The translations under genes and the position numbers were made by a program. This document shows, in pieces, positions 1 to 8,161 of a DNA stretch of 59,167 nucleotides. The stretch is from a bacterium. Its GTDB lineage: Bacteria > Desulfobacterota > Binatia > HRBIN30 > CADEER01. Location of the stretch: contig JAUIGL010000035.1 of NCBI GenBank assembly GCA_030430165.1, positions 1 through 59,167 of the forward strand. The letters run 5' to 3'. Position 1 is the first letter of the stretch, and the number at the start of each line of letters is the position of its first letter. Below the pieces are notes generated by a model that was given only the letters and a program-made list of their open reading frames with translations, was not told the DNA's origin and made no database searches.

Positions 1-315
1 GGCGAGATCGACTGGACGCGACCGGCCAGCGAGATCGAACGGCTGTGCCGCGGCTTCCACCCTTGGCCGTCTGCCTTCTCCTACATCGACGGCAAACGAC
101 TCAAGATCTTCGCCGCGCGACCGACCAGCACCACCAGCTCGGCCGAGCCCGGAACCATCGTCGCGATCGGCGACAGCATCGACGTCGCCACGGGCGACGG
201 CATGCTCGCGATTTCCGAGCTGCAGATCGAAGGCCGCAAGCGCCTTGCGGCGCGCGACCTCGCGCGCGGTGGCCTGCTGCAAGAAGGAGCGCGGCTTGGC
301 CGCCGCCAAGGCTGA
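1..315 (+). CDS. fmt: Methionyl-tRNA formyltransferase, C-terminal part (5' end outside window)
   Basis: The frame is open from the first base and ends in TGA at 313-315. The visible 104 residues are the C-terminal domain of Fmt: an IDWTRPA segment, then RGFHPWPSAF, then GKRLKIF. This domain contacts the initiator tRNA; the formyl-transferring Rossmann domain lies upstream and is not seen. Fmt formylates Met-tRNA(fMet) from 10-formyl-THF in the cytoplasm. It overlaps the start of rsmB by 20 bases, the classic fmt-rsmB arrangement, so the two are very likely co-transcribed. Confidence 0.9.
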   Translation, partial: GEIDWTRPASEIERLCRGFHPWPSAFSYIDGKRLKIFAARPTSTTSSAEPGTIVAIGDSIDVATGDGMLAISELQIEGRKRLAARDLARGGLLQEGARLGRRQG

Positions 316-1630
316 TCCGAGACGCTTGGCGTGGGACGTGCTGCGCGAAGTCGAGCGCGGCGGCTTTGCCGACGCTCTGCTCGCGGCGCAGCTCGGACGC
401 AAGGTGCTCGACGACCGCGACCGCGCGCTGACGACCCGGCTGGTCTACGGAACGATCGCCTGGCAGGGCACCTGCGATCACGTGCTGAGCGCGCTCGGAC
501 GCCGCGCTGCGGATCTCGATCCGGCGATCCGCACCCTGCTGCGCATGGCGCTCTTCCAACTCCTCGAGCTCGACCGCGTGCCCGACTTCGCCGCGGTCGA
601 CACCGCGGTGCGCTTGTCGAAGCGCCACCGCGGCGGCGGCGCTTCGGGCCTCGTCAACGCCCTACTCCGACGCTTCCTGCGCGAGGGCAAGGATCTGCAG
701 ATCCCCGACGACGCCGCGCCGGCGACGCGACTGGCGCTCCTCTACTCGCACCCGGTCTGGCTCGTCGAAGCCTGGATCGAGCAGCTCGGTGCCGACGAGT
801 GCGAGCAGCTCTTGCGCGCCAACAACACCCCAGCGGCGACGGTTTTGCGGGTCAATCAGAAACGCGCGACCAGAGAGCAAGCGGTCGAGGCACTGGCGCC
901 GATCACTGCGCGCGCCTGCTCGCTGAGCCCAACCGCGCTCGAGTGCGACCTGCGCGGCGCACTCGGCGACAGCACCGCCTACCGGGACGGACTGGTGACC
1001 CCGCAGGGCGAAGCGTCACAGCTGGTCGGCTTCACCGTTCCGATCGGTACAGCGACCCACATCCTCGACGCCGCGGCGGCGCCGGGAGGCAAAGCCACCC
1101 ACCTCGCAGAGCGCGGCGCGGCCCGCGTCACCGCCCTCGACGTGTCACATACGGGATTGGTGCTGCTGCGCCGCAATGCCCGGCGCCTCGGGCTCGAGGT
1201 CGACACCGTCTGCGCCGACGCCCGCGTCCCGCCCCTGCGCGATCGGTCGAGATTCGAAGCGGTGCTGCTCGACGCACCGTGCAGCGGCTTCGGCACGTTG
1301 CGACAACACCCGGAGATCCGCTGGCGGCGCCGTCCGTCCGACATCCGGGACCTGGCACGACGACAAACCGCGATGCTCGACGCCATCGCCGACCACGTCG
1401 CACCGGGCGGATACTTGATCTACTCCACCTGCACCATCGCCCGCGACGAGAACGAGGCGCGCGTCGAATCGTTTCTCGAACGCCATCGCGATTTCGTCCT
1501 CGATCCGCCGGTCGACGACCTACCCGAAACGGCGCGTGGCACGGTCGGCAACGATGGCTATCTGCGCACCTATCCGCACCGCCAGGGCACCGACGGATTC
1601 TTCGCCGCGCGCATGAAACGCAATCGATGA
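296..1630 (+). CDS. rsmB: 16S rRNA (cytosine-C5-967)-methyltransferase RsmB
   Basis: This 444-residue protein has a NusB-like N-terminal RNA-binding half and a C-terminal SAM-dependent methyltransferase half. The SAM motif DAAAAPGGK lies near residue 258. The motif IV cysteine is in DAPCSGFG (C329), and the catalytic motif VI cysteine is in YSTCTI (C379). These two cysteines define the RNA m5C methyltransferase mechanism. I chose the TTG at 296 because AAGGAG sits at 284-289 with 6 bases of spacing. An in-frame TTG at 245 would only add residues inside fmt. It modifies C967 of 16S rRNA during ribosome assembly. The fmt-rsmB-rpe order is common in proteobacterial-type genomes. Confidence 0.93.
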   Translation: MAAAKADPRRLAWDVLREVERGGFADALLAAQLGRKVLDDRDRALTTRLVYGTIAWQGTCDHVLSALGRRAADLDPAIRTLLRMALFQLLELDRVPDFAAVDTAVRLSKRHRGGGASGLVNALLRRFLREGKDLQIPDDAAPATRLALLYSHPVWLVEAWIEQLGADECEQLLRANNTPAATVLRVNQKRATREQAVEALAPITARACSLSPTALECDLRGALGDSTAYRDGLVTPQGEASQLVGFTVPIGTATHILDAAAAPGGKATHLAERGAARVTALDVSHTGLVLLRRNARRLGLEVDTVCADARVPPLRDRSRFEAVLLDAPCSGFGTLRQHPEIRWRRRPSDIRDLARRQTAMLDAIADHVAPGGYLIYSTCTIARDENEARVESFLERHRDFVLDPPVDDLPETARGTVGNDGYLRTYPHRQGTDGFFAARMKRNR

Positions 1631-1682
1631 GGCAACCGTCGGCTACGAGCGGAGCGATACCGCGCCCGTCGACGATCTCCGC

Positions 1683-2234
1683 ATGACCGCGCCGTCCAAA
1701 TCGAGACGCAAGCTGTGGATCGCCGCGGCGTTGGTCGCCCTGCTGGCGGCAGTCGCCTACCACCAGCAGAGCCAATTGATCGGAATCGCCGCGCGCTGGC
1801 ATCTGCAACGGGTGAGCAGTGCCGAGGAGAAGACCGGCGATCTCACCCAGCGCCGGCGGACCATCCGGCGCATCCATCGCCAGCTTTTGATGGACCCGCC
1901 GCCCGACGCCCTGGTGCCGGAGCTCTACGACTTGGTGACCCTCGCCTCCGCCCGGGTCGCCACCGGAGAGATCAGCCTCAACTGGTCCGCCTACATCTAT
2001 ACCAGCCACTACCGGACACTCGCCCTCGAGCGGCCGAGCGGCGAACCGCGAGCGAGTCGCGAGGAGCTCGGGAAGTACGTTCAGCAGCAAGTCGAGTTCT
2101 ACTACCTGCGCAAGCGACCGGACAGCGAAGGCATCCGTCTCGATGACCTGATCGGCGACGGCGCCGGGGAGTCGTACACGGTCGAGGAGATCGAAGAGGC
2201 GCATCGCCAGGGACGCGACCTCACCCTCGAGTAG
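1683..2234 (+). CDS. Unknown protein with N-terminal membrane anchor
   Basis: This 183-residue product is not a family I recognise. A basic start (SKSRRK) is followed by one hydrophobic segment at about residues 10-30 (LWIAAALVALLAAVAY). The rest is a hydrophilic, probably helical domain rich in Arg/Glu, so the likely topology is a single anchor with the body in the periplasm. The gene lies between rsmB and rpe on the same strand, 52 bases after rsmB, and is probably part of that operon. Codon use matches the neighbours. No catalytic motif is visible. Confidence 0.7.
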   Translation: MTAPSKSRRKLWIAAALVALLAAVAYHQQSQLIGIAARWHLQRVSSAEEKTGDLTQRRRTIRRIHRQLLMDPPPDALVPELYDLVTLASARVATGEISLNWSAYIYTSHYRTLALERPSGEPRASREELGKYVQQQVEFYYLRKRPDSEGIRLDDLIGDGAGESYTVEEIEEAHRQGRDLTLE

Positions 2235-2320
2235 CGACTGGACGTTCGTCAAAACGCGCGCCAAAGATTCCCTCTGCGGCGCACTGGCCGAGCGAGCCCT
2301 TCTCTCGTATAGATCGTGGC

Positions 2321-2983
2321 GTGACCAAGATCGCTCCATCGATCCTCGCCGCCGATTTCGGGCGCCTGGCGGAAGAGATCGCTGCAGTCGGCAGCGCCGA
2401 CTGGCTGCACGTGGACGTGATGGACGGCCACTTCGTGCCCAATCTCAGCATCGGCTTGCCGATCGTCGAGGCCGCCAAGGCGGCCGTGAAGGACACCAGC
2501 AAGCTTCCCGTCGACGTGCATCTGATGATCAGCAACCCGGAGCTCTACATCGAGCAGTACCGGGAGGCCGGCGCAGACCACATTCTCGTTCACCAGGAGG
2601 CCTGCCCGCATCTGCACGCGGTGCTGCAGGACATCCGCAAGGCCGGCGCCCGCCCCGGTGTCGTCCTCAACCCGGGAACGTCGTTCGACCTCATCGAGCC
2701 GGTGCTCGATCTGGTCGAGATCGTCCTGATCATGTCGGTCAACCCGGGTTTCGGCGGCCAGGCCTTCATCGACAGCAGCCTGGGCAAGATCGAGCAGGCG
2801 GCGCGCCGCCGCGGCGAGCGCGGCCTCGCCTACGAGATCGAGGTCGACGGCGGAATCAAAGTACAAAATGCGGGGCGCGTGGTGTCGGCCGGCGCCGATG
2901 TCCTGGTGGTCGGCACCGGTATCTTCGGCCAGCCGGACTACCCTCCGACGATCGACGAGCTGCGCCGCAGCCGCGCCGACTGA
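2321..2983 (+). CDS. rpe: Ribulose-phosphate 3-epimerase
   Basis: This 220-residue TIM-barrel enzyme of the pentose-phosphate pathway interconverts ribulose-5-phosphate and xylulose-5-phosphate. Diagnostic segments are KIAPSILAADFGRL at the N-terminus, HVDVMDGHFVPN with metal-binding His/Asp, VHLMISNP, MSVNPGFGGQ, and EVDGGIK near the C-terminus, which carries the second catalytic Asp. The start is GTG at 2321; no strong ribosome site precedes it. Length and motif spacing are normal for the family. It follows the rsmB gene cluster in the same direction. Confidence 0.95.
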   Translation: MTKIAPSILAADFGRLAEEIAAVGSADWLHVDVMDGHFVPNLSIGLPIVEAAKAAVKDTSKLPVDVHLMISNPELYIEQYREAGADHILVHQEACPHLHAVLQDIRKAGARPGVVLNPGTSFDLIEPVLDLVEIVLIMSVNPGFGGQAFIDSSLGKIEQAARRRGERGLAYEIEVDGGIKVQNAGRVVSAGADVLVVGTGIFGQPDYPPTIDELRRSRAD

Positions 2984-3078
2984 CCCGCCGAAACCCATGT
3001 CCCGTATTGCATTTGGGCGTCTCCGGGACTACTACTGCCGGCTCTCGACCCCGGACGATTCGGGTGTCGAACACAAGG

Positions 3079-3155
3079 CGGGGTGTAGCTCAGCTTGGTA
3101 GAGCGCACGGTTCGGGACCGTGAGGTCGCTGGTTCAAATCCAGTCACCCCGACCA
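3079..3155 (+). tRNA. tRNA-Pro (anticodon CGG)
   Basis: The 7-bp acceptor stem pairs CGGGGTG (3079-3085) with CACCCCG (3145-3151), followed by discriminator A and an encoded CCA (3153-3155). The D arm is TAGCTCAGCTTGGTAGAGC. The anticodon stem CACGG/CCGTG carries loop TTCGGGA, so the anticodon is CGG with G37. The T arm is CTGG-TTCAAAT-CCAG. The C1-G72 pair and discriminator A73 are the bacterial proline identity elements. It reads CCG codons. Confidence 0.97.
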
Positions 3156-3160
3156 TCCTC

Positions 3161-3850
3161 ATGCGGCATGATTGGTCGTCTCAAACCAAGTCTTCGCAGG
3201 TGAGCTTGCGATCCCGTTGTCGCTTGCTCCGGCGCCTCGCCGCGGCTTGCGTGCTCGGCCTCGCTCTGGTCGGCTCAGCGGCGGCTCAGGATCTCGGCCT
3301 CGGCACAGTCCAGGGTGCCGCCGCGCTCAACGTTCGCAAGGGCCCCGGAGCGTCCAACCCTTCGATCGGCATGCTGCGACGCGGCGACCCGGTTCGCGTG
3401 AAAGAGCTGGTCGGCAAATGGGCGCTGGTCACCAGCGGCGACCTCACCGGCTACGTGCACAGCGCCTTCATCCAGATGGAGATCGAGGCCGAAGCCACTC
3501 CGGGGCGGGAAGCGGCCGCCGCGCCGACCCCGACGTCGATCCCGGGAGAGCCGGCCGCGACCGAGCCGAGAGCACCGGGCCAACCGCCATCCCCGACGCG
3601 TCGCGCCGCGCTGCTCGATGCGGCGCTGCGTGAGGACATCCAGCGCATCCTCGCGCTCAGCGAGGAGCTCCAGCAAGACCTCGAGTCACTGCGCTCACAG
3701 CCGACGCCGCCGGCGCCACGGCCGGAATCCGGAATCAGTGTCCAGAGCGGGCTCGGCTTGCTCGGACTCGGCGCAGTCATCGGCTTCTTCATCGGAATCA
3801 TCCTCGGCCGCCAACAAGAACGCGGCGGCCGCTCGAGAGTCCGGATCTGA
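3161..3850 (+). CDS. SH3-domain envelope protein with C-terminal membrane anchor
   Basis: The open frame begins inside the preceding tRNA gene, so a start downstream of it is required. ATG 3161 lies just after the tRNA; GTG 3200 would give a cleaner signal peptide (basic run, then LAAACVLGLALVGSAAA). After the signal peptide comes a bacterial SH3 domain (about residues 45-105, with NVRKGPGASNPSIGML and GYVHSAFI). A Pro-rich linker and a short Glu/Gln-rich helix follow. It ends with one membrane helix (LLGLGAVIGFFIGIILG) and a basic tail. This architecture resembles YgiM-type 'SH3 and anchor' proteins, which probably bind peptidoglycan; the exact role is unknown. Confidence 0.8.
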   Translation: MRHDWSSQTKSSQVSLRSRCRLLRRLAAACVLGLALVGSAAAQDLGLGTVQGAAALNVRKGPGASNPSIGMLRRGDPVRVKELVGKWALVTSGDLTGYVHSAFIQMEIEAEATPGREAAAAPTPTSIPGEPAATEPRAPGQPPSPTRRAALLDAALREDIQRILALSEELQQDLESLRSQPTPPAPRPESGISVQSGLGLLGLGAVIGFFIGIILGRQQERGGRSRVRI

Positions 3851-3975
3851 GGTCGTCGCCCGGGACCAGGAGGGATGCTCAAAGGATAGGCAGGTGATCA
3901 CTTCCTAGGCAGCCCCAAGTCCCGCGTACGGCCCGCAGGCGACAGTTCCGCCGCCTCGTCGAGCGTGCGCGTTCC

Positions 3976-3989
3976 GGCACCTGTTTTGC
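3976..3989 (+). promoter_or_regulatory. Candidate sigma-54 (-24/-12) promoter of amtB-glnK-glnA
   Basis: CGGCACCTGTTTTGCT contains GG at 3976-3977 and GC at 3988-3989, separated by exactly 10 bases, with the GGCAC and TTGC cores of the sigma-54 consensus. It lies about 125 bases upstream of amtB. Nitrogen genes are the classic NtrC/sigma-54 regulon, and an NtrB-NtrC pair is encoded at 55-58 kb. I could not identify a convincing NtrC enhancer site by eye. Confidence 0.6.
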
Positions 3990-4114
3990 TGCTGCATACC
4001 GTTAGAAGTCGTACCGATACTCCAAACAACCATACGTGATCGAAGGGGGCAGCCGTTCGGGCTTGGGCGCTGCACTCAAAACAACCGATTTCGGGTCAAA
4101 CGAGAGGGGGGAAG

Positions 4115-5401
4115 ATGCGCTCGAAAACATTCGCAGCGATCGCCGTCGCCCTGCTGGCCAGTCCAGCCGCGGCGGCGGAAAGCACCATCGACAAGGGCGA
4201 CACTGCATGGATCTTGGCCTCATCGGCGCTGGTACTGTTCATGACCCCGGGGCTCGCCTTGTTCTACGGCGGCATGACCCGGCAGAAGAACATCCTGTCT
4301 ACCCTGATGCACAGCATCTTCATGATCGGGATCATCAGCGTGCAGTGGGCGGTGATCGGCTATACGCTCGCGTTCGGGTCGGACATCGGCTCGTTCGTCG
4401 GCGGCATGGATTACTTCATGCTGAACGGGGTCGGACTCGGACCGAGCCCGATCGCCGACAATCTGCCGGACCTGTTGTTCATGATGTTCCAGGGGATGTT
4501 CGCCATCATCACCCCGGCTCTGATCACCGGCGCGTTTGCCGAACGGATGCGCTTCGTTCCGTTTGCGGTGTTCTCGGTGCTGTGGGCGACCTTCGTCTAC
4601 GATCCGATCTGCCACTGGGTCTGGGGCGGCGGCTGGATCGGCGATCTCGGGGCACTCGATTTCGCCGGCGGCACGGTAGTGCACATCAGCTCGGGAACCG
4701 CGGCACTCGCTGCGGCGATCGTGCTCGGCCGGAGACTCGGCTGGCCCAACGAGCCGATGCCACCGCACAACCTTCCGCTGACCGTCCTCGGCGCCGGCAT
4801 TCTCTGGTTCGGATGGTTCGGATTCAACGCCGGCAGCGCTCTGGCGGCCGACGGTCTGGCGGCCTCGGCGTTCGTTACCACGCACATGGCCGCCGCCGCA
4901 GCGACAGTCACCTGGGGAATCGCCGAACACCTGCAGCGCGGCAAGGCGAGCATGCTGGGCGCCGCTTCGGGAGCGGTTGCCGGGCTGGTCGCGATCACGC
5001 CGGCGGCGGGTTTCGTCACCGTCAACGGCGCGCTGGTGATCGGCGGGATCGCCGGAGTGCTCTGCTACCTGGCGGTCAGCTGGAAGTTCAAGCTCGGCTA
5101 CGACGACTCGCTCGACGTCGTCGGCGTTCACGGGGTCGGCGGCTCCTGGGGGGCCATTGCGACCGGCATCTTTGCCACCACCGCGGTCAATCCCGGTGGA
5201 GCCGACGGACTGCTGGCGGGGAACCCGGGTCTCGTGTGGACTCAATTCATATCCGTCGTCGCAACCATGGCCTACTCGTTCATCGTCACCCTCGTACTAC
5301 TCAAGCTCGTCGATGCGACGATGGGACTGCGAGCCGACCAGGAAGACGAGATCCAGGGACTGGATCTGTCACAGCACGGCGAGCGGGCCTACACATCGTA
5401 A
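4115..5401 (+). CDS. amtB: Ammonium transporter Amt
   Basis: This 428-residue integral membrane protein begins with a cleavable leader (MRSKTFAAIAVALLASPAAAA), as in Gram-negative Amt proteins, followed by about 11 membrane helices. Conserved segments include FYGGM(T)RQKN, the twin-histidine pore residues in VVHISSG and VGVHGVGGSWG, and WFGWFGFNAGS. A GAGAGGGGGG ribosome site lies at 4103-4112. It conducts ammonium/ammonia across the inner membrane. The PII gene follows after 75 bases and probably encodes its direct blocker when nitrogen is ample. A sigma-54-type promoter lies upstream. Confidence 0.96.
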   Translation: MRSKTFAAIAVALLASPAAAAESTIDKGDTAWILASSALVLFMTPGLALFYGGMTRQKNILSTLMHSIFMIGIISVQWAVIGYTLAFGSDIGSFVGGMDYFMLNGVGLGPSPIADNLPDLLFMMFQGMFAIITPALITGAFAERMRFVPFAVFSVLWATFVYDPICHWVWGGGWIGDLGALDFAGGTVVHISSGTAALAAAIVLGRRLGWPNEPMPPHNLPLTVLGAGILWFGWFGFNAGSALAADGLAASAFVTTHMAAAAATVTWGIAEHLQRGKASMLGAASGAVAGLVAITPAAGFVTVNGALVIGGIAGVLCYLAVSWKFKLGYDDSLDVVGVHGVGGSWGAIATGIFATTAVNPGGADGLLAGNPGLVWTQFISVVATMAYSFIVTLVLLKLVDATMGLRADQEDEIQGLDLSQHGERAYTS

Positions 5402-5473
5402 GCCCGGCGGCCCCGAGACTTTACAGACCAACATGCGTGGCATAGAAAGCCGCCACCGCGTCGCGAGGAGTGA

Positions 5474-5815
<342 letters not shown>

Positions 5816-5940
5816 CCCGCGCAACCGGGTTGCGGGACGGGCAAGGAGGACGAATGGGGAGCAGGACATCCTCGCGTACGAGAGCAAGCCGCGCGACGAA
5901 CAAGCGCAACGCAACAAGCAACGAAGGGAGATCAAAAGGT

Positions 5941-7353
5941 ATGAATGCGAAACAAGCTCTAAAGCTGGCCAAGGACCAGAAGGCGGTCTGCGTCGACCTG
6001 CGCTTCTGCGACTTCGTCGGGGCGTGGCAGCACTTCACGGTGCCGATGAGTGAAATGTCGGAAGGCGTCTTCGCCGATGGCTTCGGTTTCGACGGATCGT
6101 CCATCCGCGGATGGCAGGCGATCAACAACTCGGACATGCTGGTGATGCCGGACCCGTCGACGGCGGTGATGGATCCTTTCATGAAGCACCCGACGATGAC
6201 GATGATCTGCGACATCCTCGATCCGATCACCAAAGAGGAATACACCCGCGATCCACGCAACATCGCCAAGAAGGCCGAGGCCTATCTCAAGTCGACCGGC
6301 ATCGGTGACACCGCGTACTTCGGACCCGAGCCGGAGTTCTTCATCCTCAACGACATCCGTTACGACCAGAACGAGCATTCGGGGTACTACATCGTCGACT
6401 CGGTCGAGGGTCAGTGGAACACCGGTGCCGACGAGGAGCCGAACCTAGGCTTCAAGCCGCGCTACAAGGAAGGATACTTCCCGGTTCCGCCAACCGACTC
6501 GTTGCAGGACGTCCGCCAGGACATGGTCATGGTGATGGAGCAGGTCGGCATCGCCGTCGAATGCCAACACCACGAAGTCGCCACCGCCGGTCAGGCGGAA
6601 ATCGACATGCGCTTCTCGCCGCTGGTCAAGATGGGCGACCAGCTGCAGTGGTACAAGTACATCATCAAGAACGTCGCACGGCAGCACGGCCTGACCGCGA
6701 CCTTCATGCCGAAGCCGGTCTTCATGGACAACGGTAGCGGCATGCACGTCCACCAGAGCATCTGGAAGGGCAGCAAGCCGCTCTTCGCAGGCAAGGGCTA
6801 CGCCGGCATGAGCGACATGGCGATGCACTACATCGCCGGTATCCTCAAGCACGCGCGGGCGATCGCGGCGTTCTCGAACCCGACCAACAACAGCTACCGC
6901 CGCTTGGTCCCGGGCTTCGAAGCTCCGGTCAACCTCGCCTACTCGAGCCGCAACCGCTCGGCGTCGGTGCGTATCCCGATGTACTCCGACAGCCCCAAGG
7001 CCAAGCGCCTCGAGGCGCGCTTCCCGGATCCGTCGGCCAACGGCTACCTGGCGTTCTCGGCCATGCTGATGGCCGGACTCGACGGAATCCAGAACAAGCT
7101 GGAAGTCGGCGACCCGCTCGACAAGAACATCTACTCGCTGACTCCGGAGGAGCTCGCCAACGTCCCGAGCATGCCGGGATCGCTCGAAGAGGCGCTCGAC
7201 CACCTCGCCGACGATCACGAGTTCCTGCTCAAGGGCGACGTCTTCACCCAGGACGTCATCGACACCTGGATCGAGTACAAGATGGAGAACGAGGTCGACC
7301 AGCTGCGGCTGCGCCCGCACCCGTACGAGTTCGTCCTCTACTACGACTGCTGA
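5941..7353 (+). CDS. glnA: Glutamine synthetase type I
   Basis: The 470-residue enzyme makes glutamine from glutamate, ammonia and ATP. Seen motifs are DGSSIRGW near the N-terminus, the PEPEFF metal-binding segment, the catalytic loop with [20 protein letters not shown], and the adenylylation region [10 protein letters not shown], whose tyrosine is the usual AMP acceptor. An adenylylation-regulated GSI-beta enzyme is therefore likely. The frame is open further upstream, but ATG 5941 is preceded by AAGGGAG and AAAAGG and starts with the family's normal N-terminus. It is the last gene of the amtB-glnK-glnA operon and is followed by an intrinsic terminator. Confidence 0.97.
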   Translation: MNAKQALKLAKDQKAVCVDLRFCDFVGAWQHFTVPMSEMSEGVFADGFGFDGSSIRGWQAINNSDMLVMPDPSTAVMDPFMKHPTMTMICDILDPITKEEYTRDPRNIAKKAEAYLKSTGIGDTAYFGPEPEFFILNDIRYDQNEHSGYYIVDSVEGQWNTGADEEPNLGFKPRYKEGYFPVPPTDSLQDVRQDMVMVMEQVGIAVECQHHEVATAGQAEIDMRFSPLVKMGDQLQWYKYIIKNVARQHGLTATFMPKPVFMDNGSGMHVHQSIWKGSKPLFAGKGYAGMSDMAMHYIAGILKHARAIAAFSNPTNNSYRRLVPGFEAPVNLAYSSRNRSASVRIPMYSDSPKAKRLEARFPDPSANGYLAFSAMLMAGLDGIQNKLEVGDPLDKNIYSLTPEELANVPSMPGSLEEALDHLADDHEFLLKGDVFTQDVIDTWIEYKMENEVDQLRLRPHPYEFVLYYDC

Positions 7354-7378
7354 TCGGCGCAGTCGGAAGCCACACGAC

Positions 7379-7416
7379 AAAGGCCGGCGCTCAAGCGAGC
7401 GCCGGCCTTTCTTTTT
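7379..7416 (+). terminator. Intrinsic terminator after glnA
   Basis: AAAGGCCGGCGCT (7379-7391) pairs perfectly with AGCGCCGGCCTTT (7398-7410) around a 6-base loop. CTTTTT follows. The 13-bp stem and U-tract make a textbook rho-independent terminator 25 bases after the glnA stop. Confidence 0.92.
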
Positions 7417-7465
7417 CGCGGCGCTCGGGATTGTCACTGCGACGGAGGGGGCCCCACAAACTCGA

Positions 7466-7598
7466 GTGGCTCATTTTTCTATCCACAGATTTCACCGATT
7501 CACACAGGTTTGAGCTCAGGCTGGATGGTTCTCAGCGGAAAGCCTGAGACTCAGAATCTGCGGAAATCTGCGAAATCTGTGGATAAGAAATGAGCCAC
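7466..7598. repeat. Long inverted repeat in the glnA-lspA gap
   Basis: The arm starting GTGGCTCATTTTTCTATCCA at 7466-7493 is almost exactly mirrored by the arm ending in GGATAAGAAATGAGCCAC at 7572-7598. The arms are about 27 bases, separated by about 78 bases. The inner part contains further short palindromic pieces (AATCTGCGGAAATCTGCG). It lies between two convergent genes. It has no coding potential and looks like an interspersed palindromic repeat rather than a simple terminator. Confidence 0.75.
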
Positions 7599-7651
7599 AG
7601 TCGACCGCCATCGCCGGGCTGCTCGAGTGTCTGGCGTGACGCCGCGGACAC

Positions 7652-8161
7652 CTACCGAGTAGGCTGCGCGGCTTTTTCTTCGGCGGGGTCTCCGCCGAAG
7701 AGGGAGTGCAACAGCAGGACGACGACTCCGACCGAGATGAAGGAGTCGGCGACGTTGAACGCGGGCCAGTGGTAGGCGCCCCAGTAGACGTCGAGGAAGT
7801 CGACTACCTCGCCGAGGAAGACGCGGTCGATCAGGTTGCCGAGCGCTCCGCCGAGAACTCCGGCGATGGCGAAGGTGAGCAGAGTCTGGCGCTCACCGAG
7901 CTCGCGCAGGAAGTAGATCAGGGCGGCGATGGCGACGCCGGTCATGACGAAGAAGAACGGCAGCCGCAGCGACTCGTTCGAACGCGCCAGGAAGTTGAAG
8001 GCGCCGCCCGGATTGCGAACGTGCGTGATGTCGAAGAACTCGGGAACGACGGTGAACGATTCGTGCAGCGGCACCGTGTCTCGGATCCACCACTTGGTGA
8101 GCTGGTCGAGCACGACGACCACGACCACCACGAATCCGACGAACAGCCATTTGTTCTTCAT
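7652..8161 (-). CDS. lspA: Lipoprotein signal peptidase (signal peptidase II)
   Basis: This 169-residue protein has four membrane helices. The first begins FVGFVVVVVVVLDQLTKWW. The two catalytic aspartates are in NLIDRV and FNVADS, and VRNPGGAFNFL is the conserved N-terminal box. It cleaves prolipoprotein signal peptides in the inner membrane after lipid modification. The start ATG (8159-8161) overlaps the ileS TGA stop as ATGA, so translation is coupled to ileS. The ileS-lspA order is widely conserved. Confidence 0.96.
   Translation of the reverse strand: MKNKWLFVGFVVVVVVVLDQLTKWWIRDTVPLHESFTVVPEFFDITHVRNPGGAFNFLARSNESLRLPFFFVMTGVAIAALIYFLRELGERQTLLTFAIAGVLGGALGNLIDRVFLGEVVDFLDVYWGAYHWPAFNVADSFISVGVVVLLLHSLFGGDPAEEKAAQPTR

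Noticed and set aside
3095..3850. SH3-protein frame that starts inside the tRNA-Pro gene
   Set aside because: The first 22 codons lie within the tRNA body, so a start there is not credible. ATG 3161 or GTG 3200 after the tRNA is used instead.
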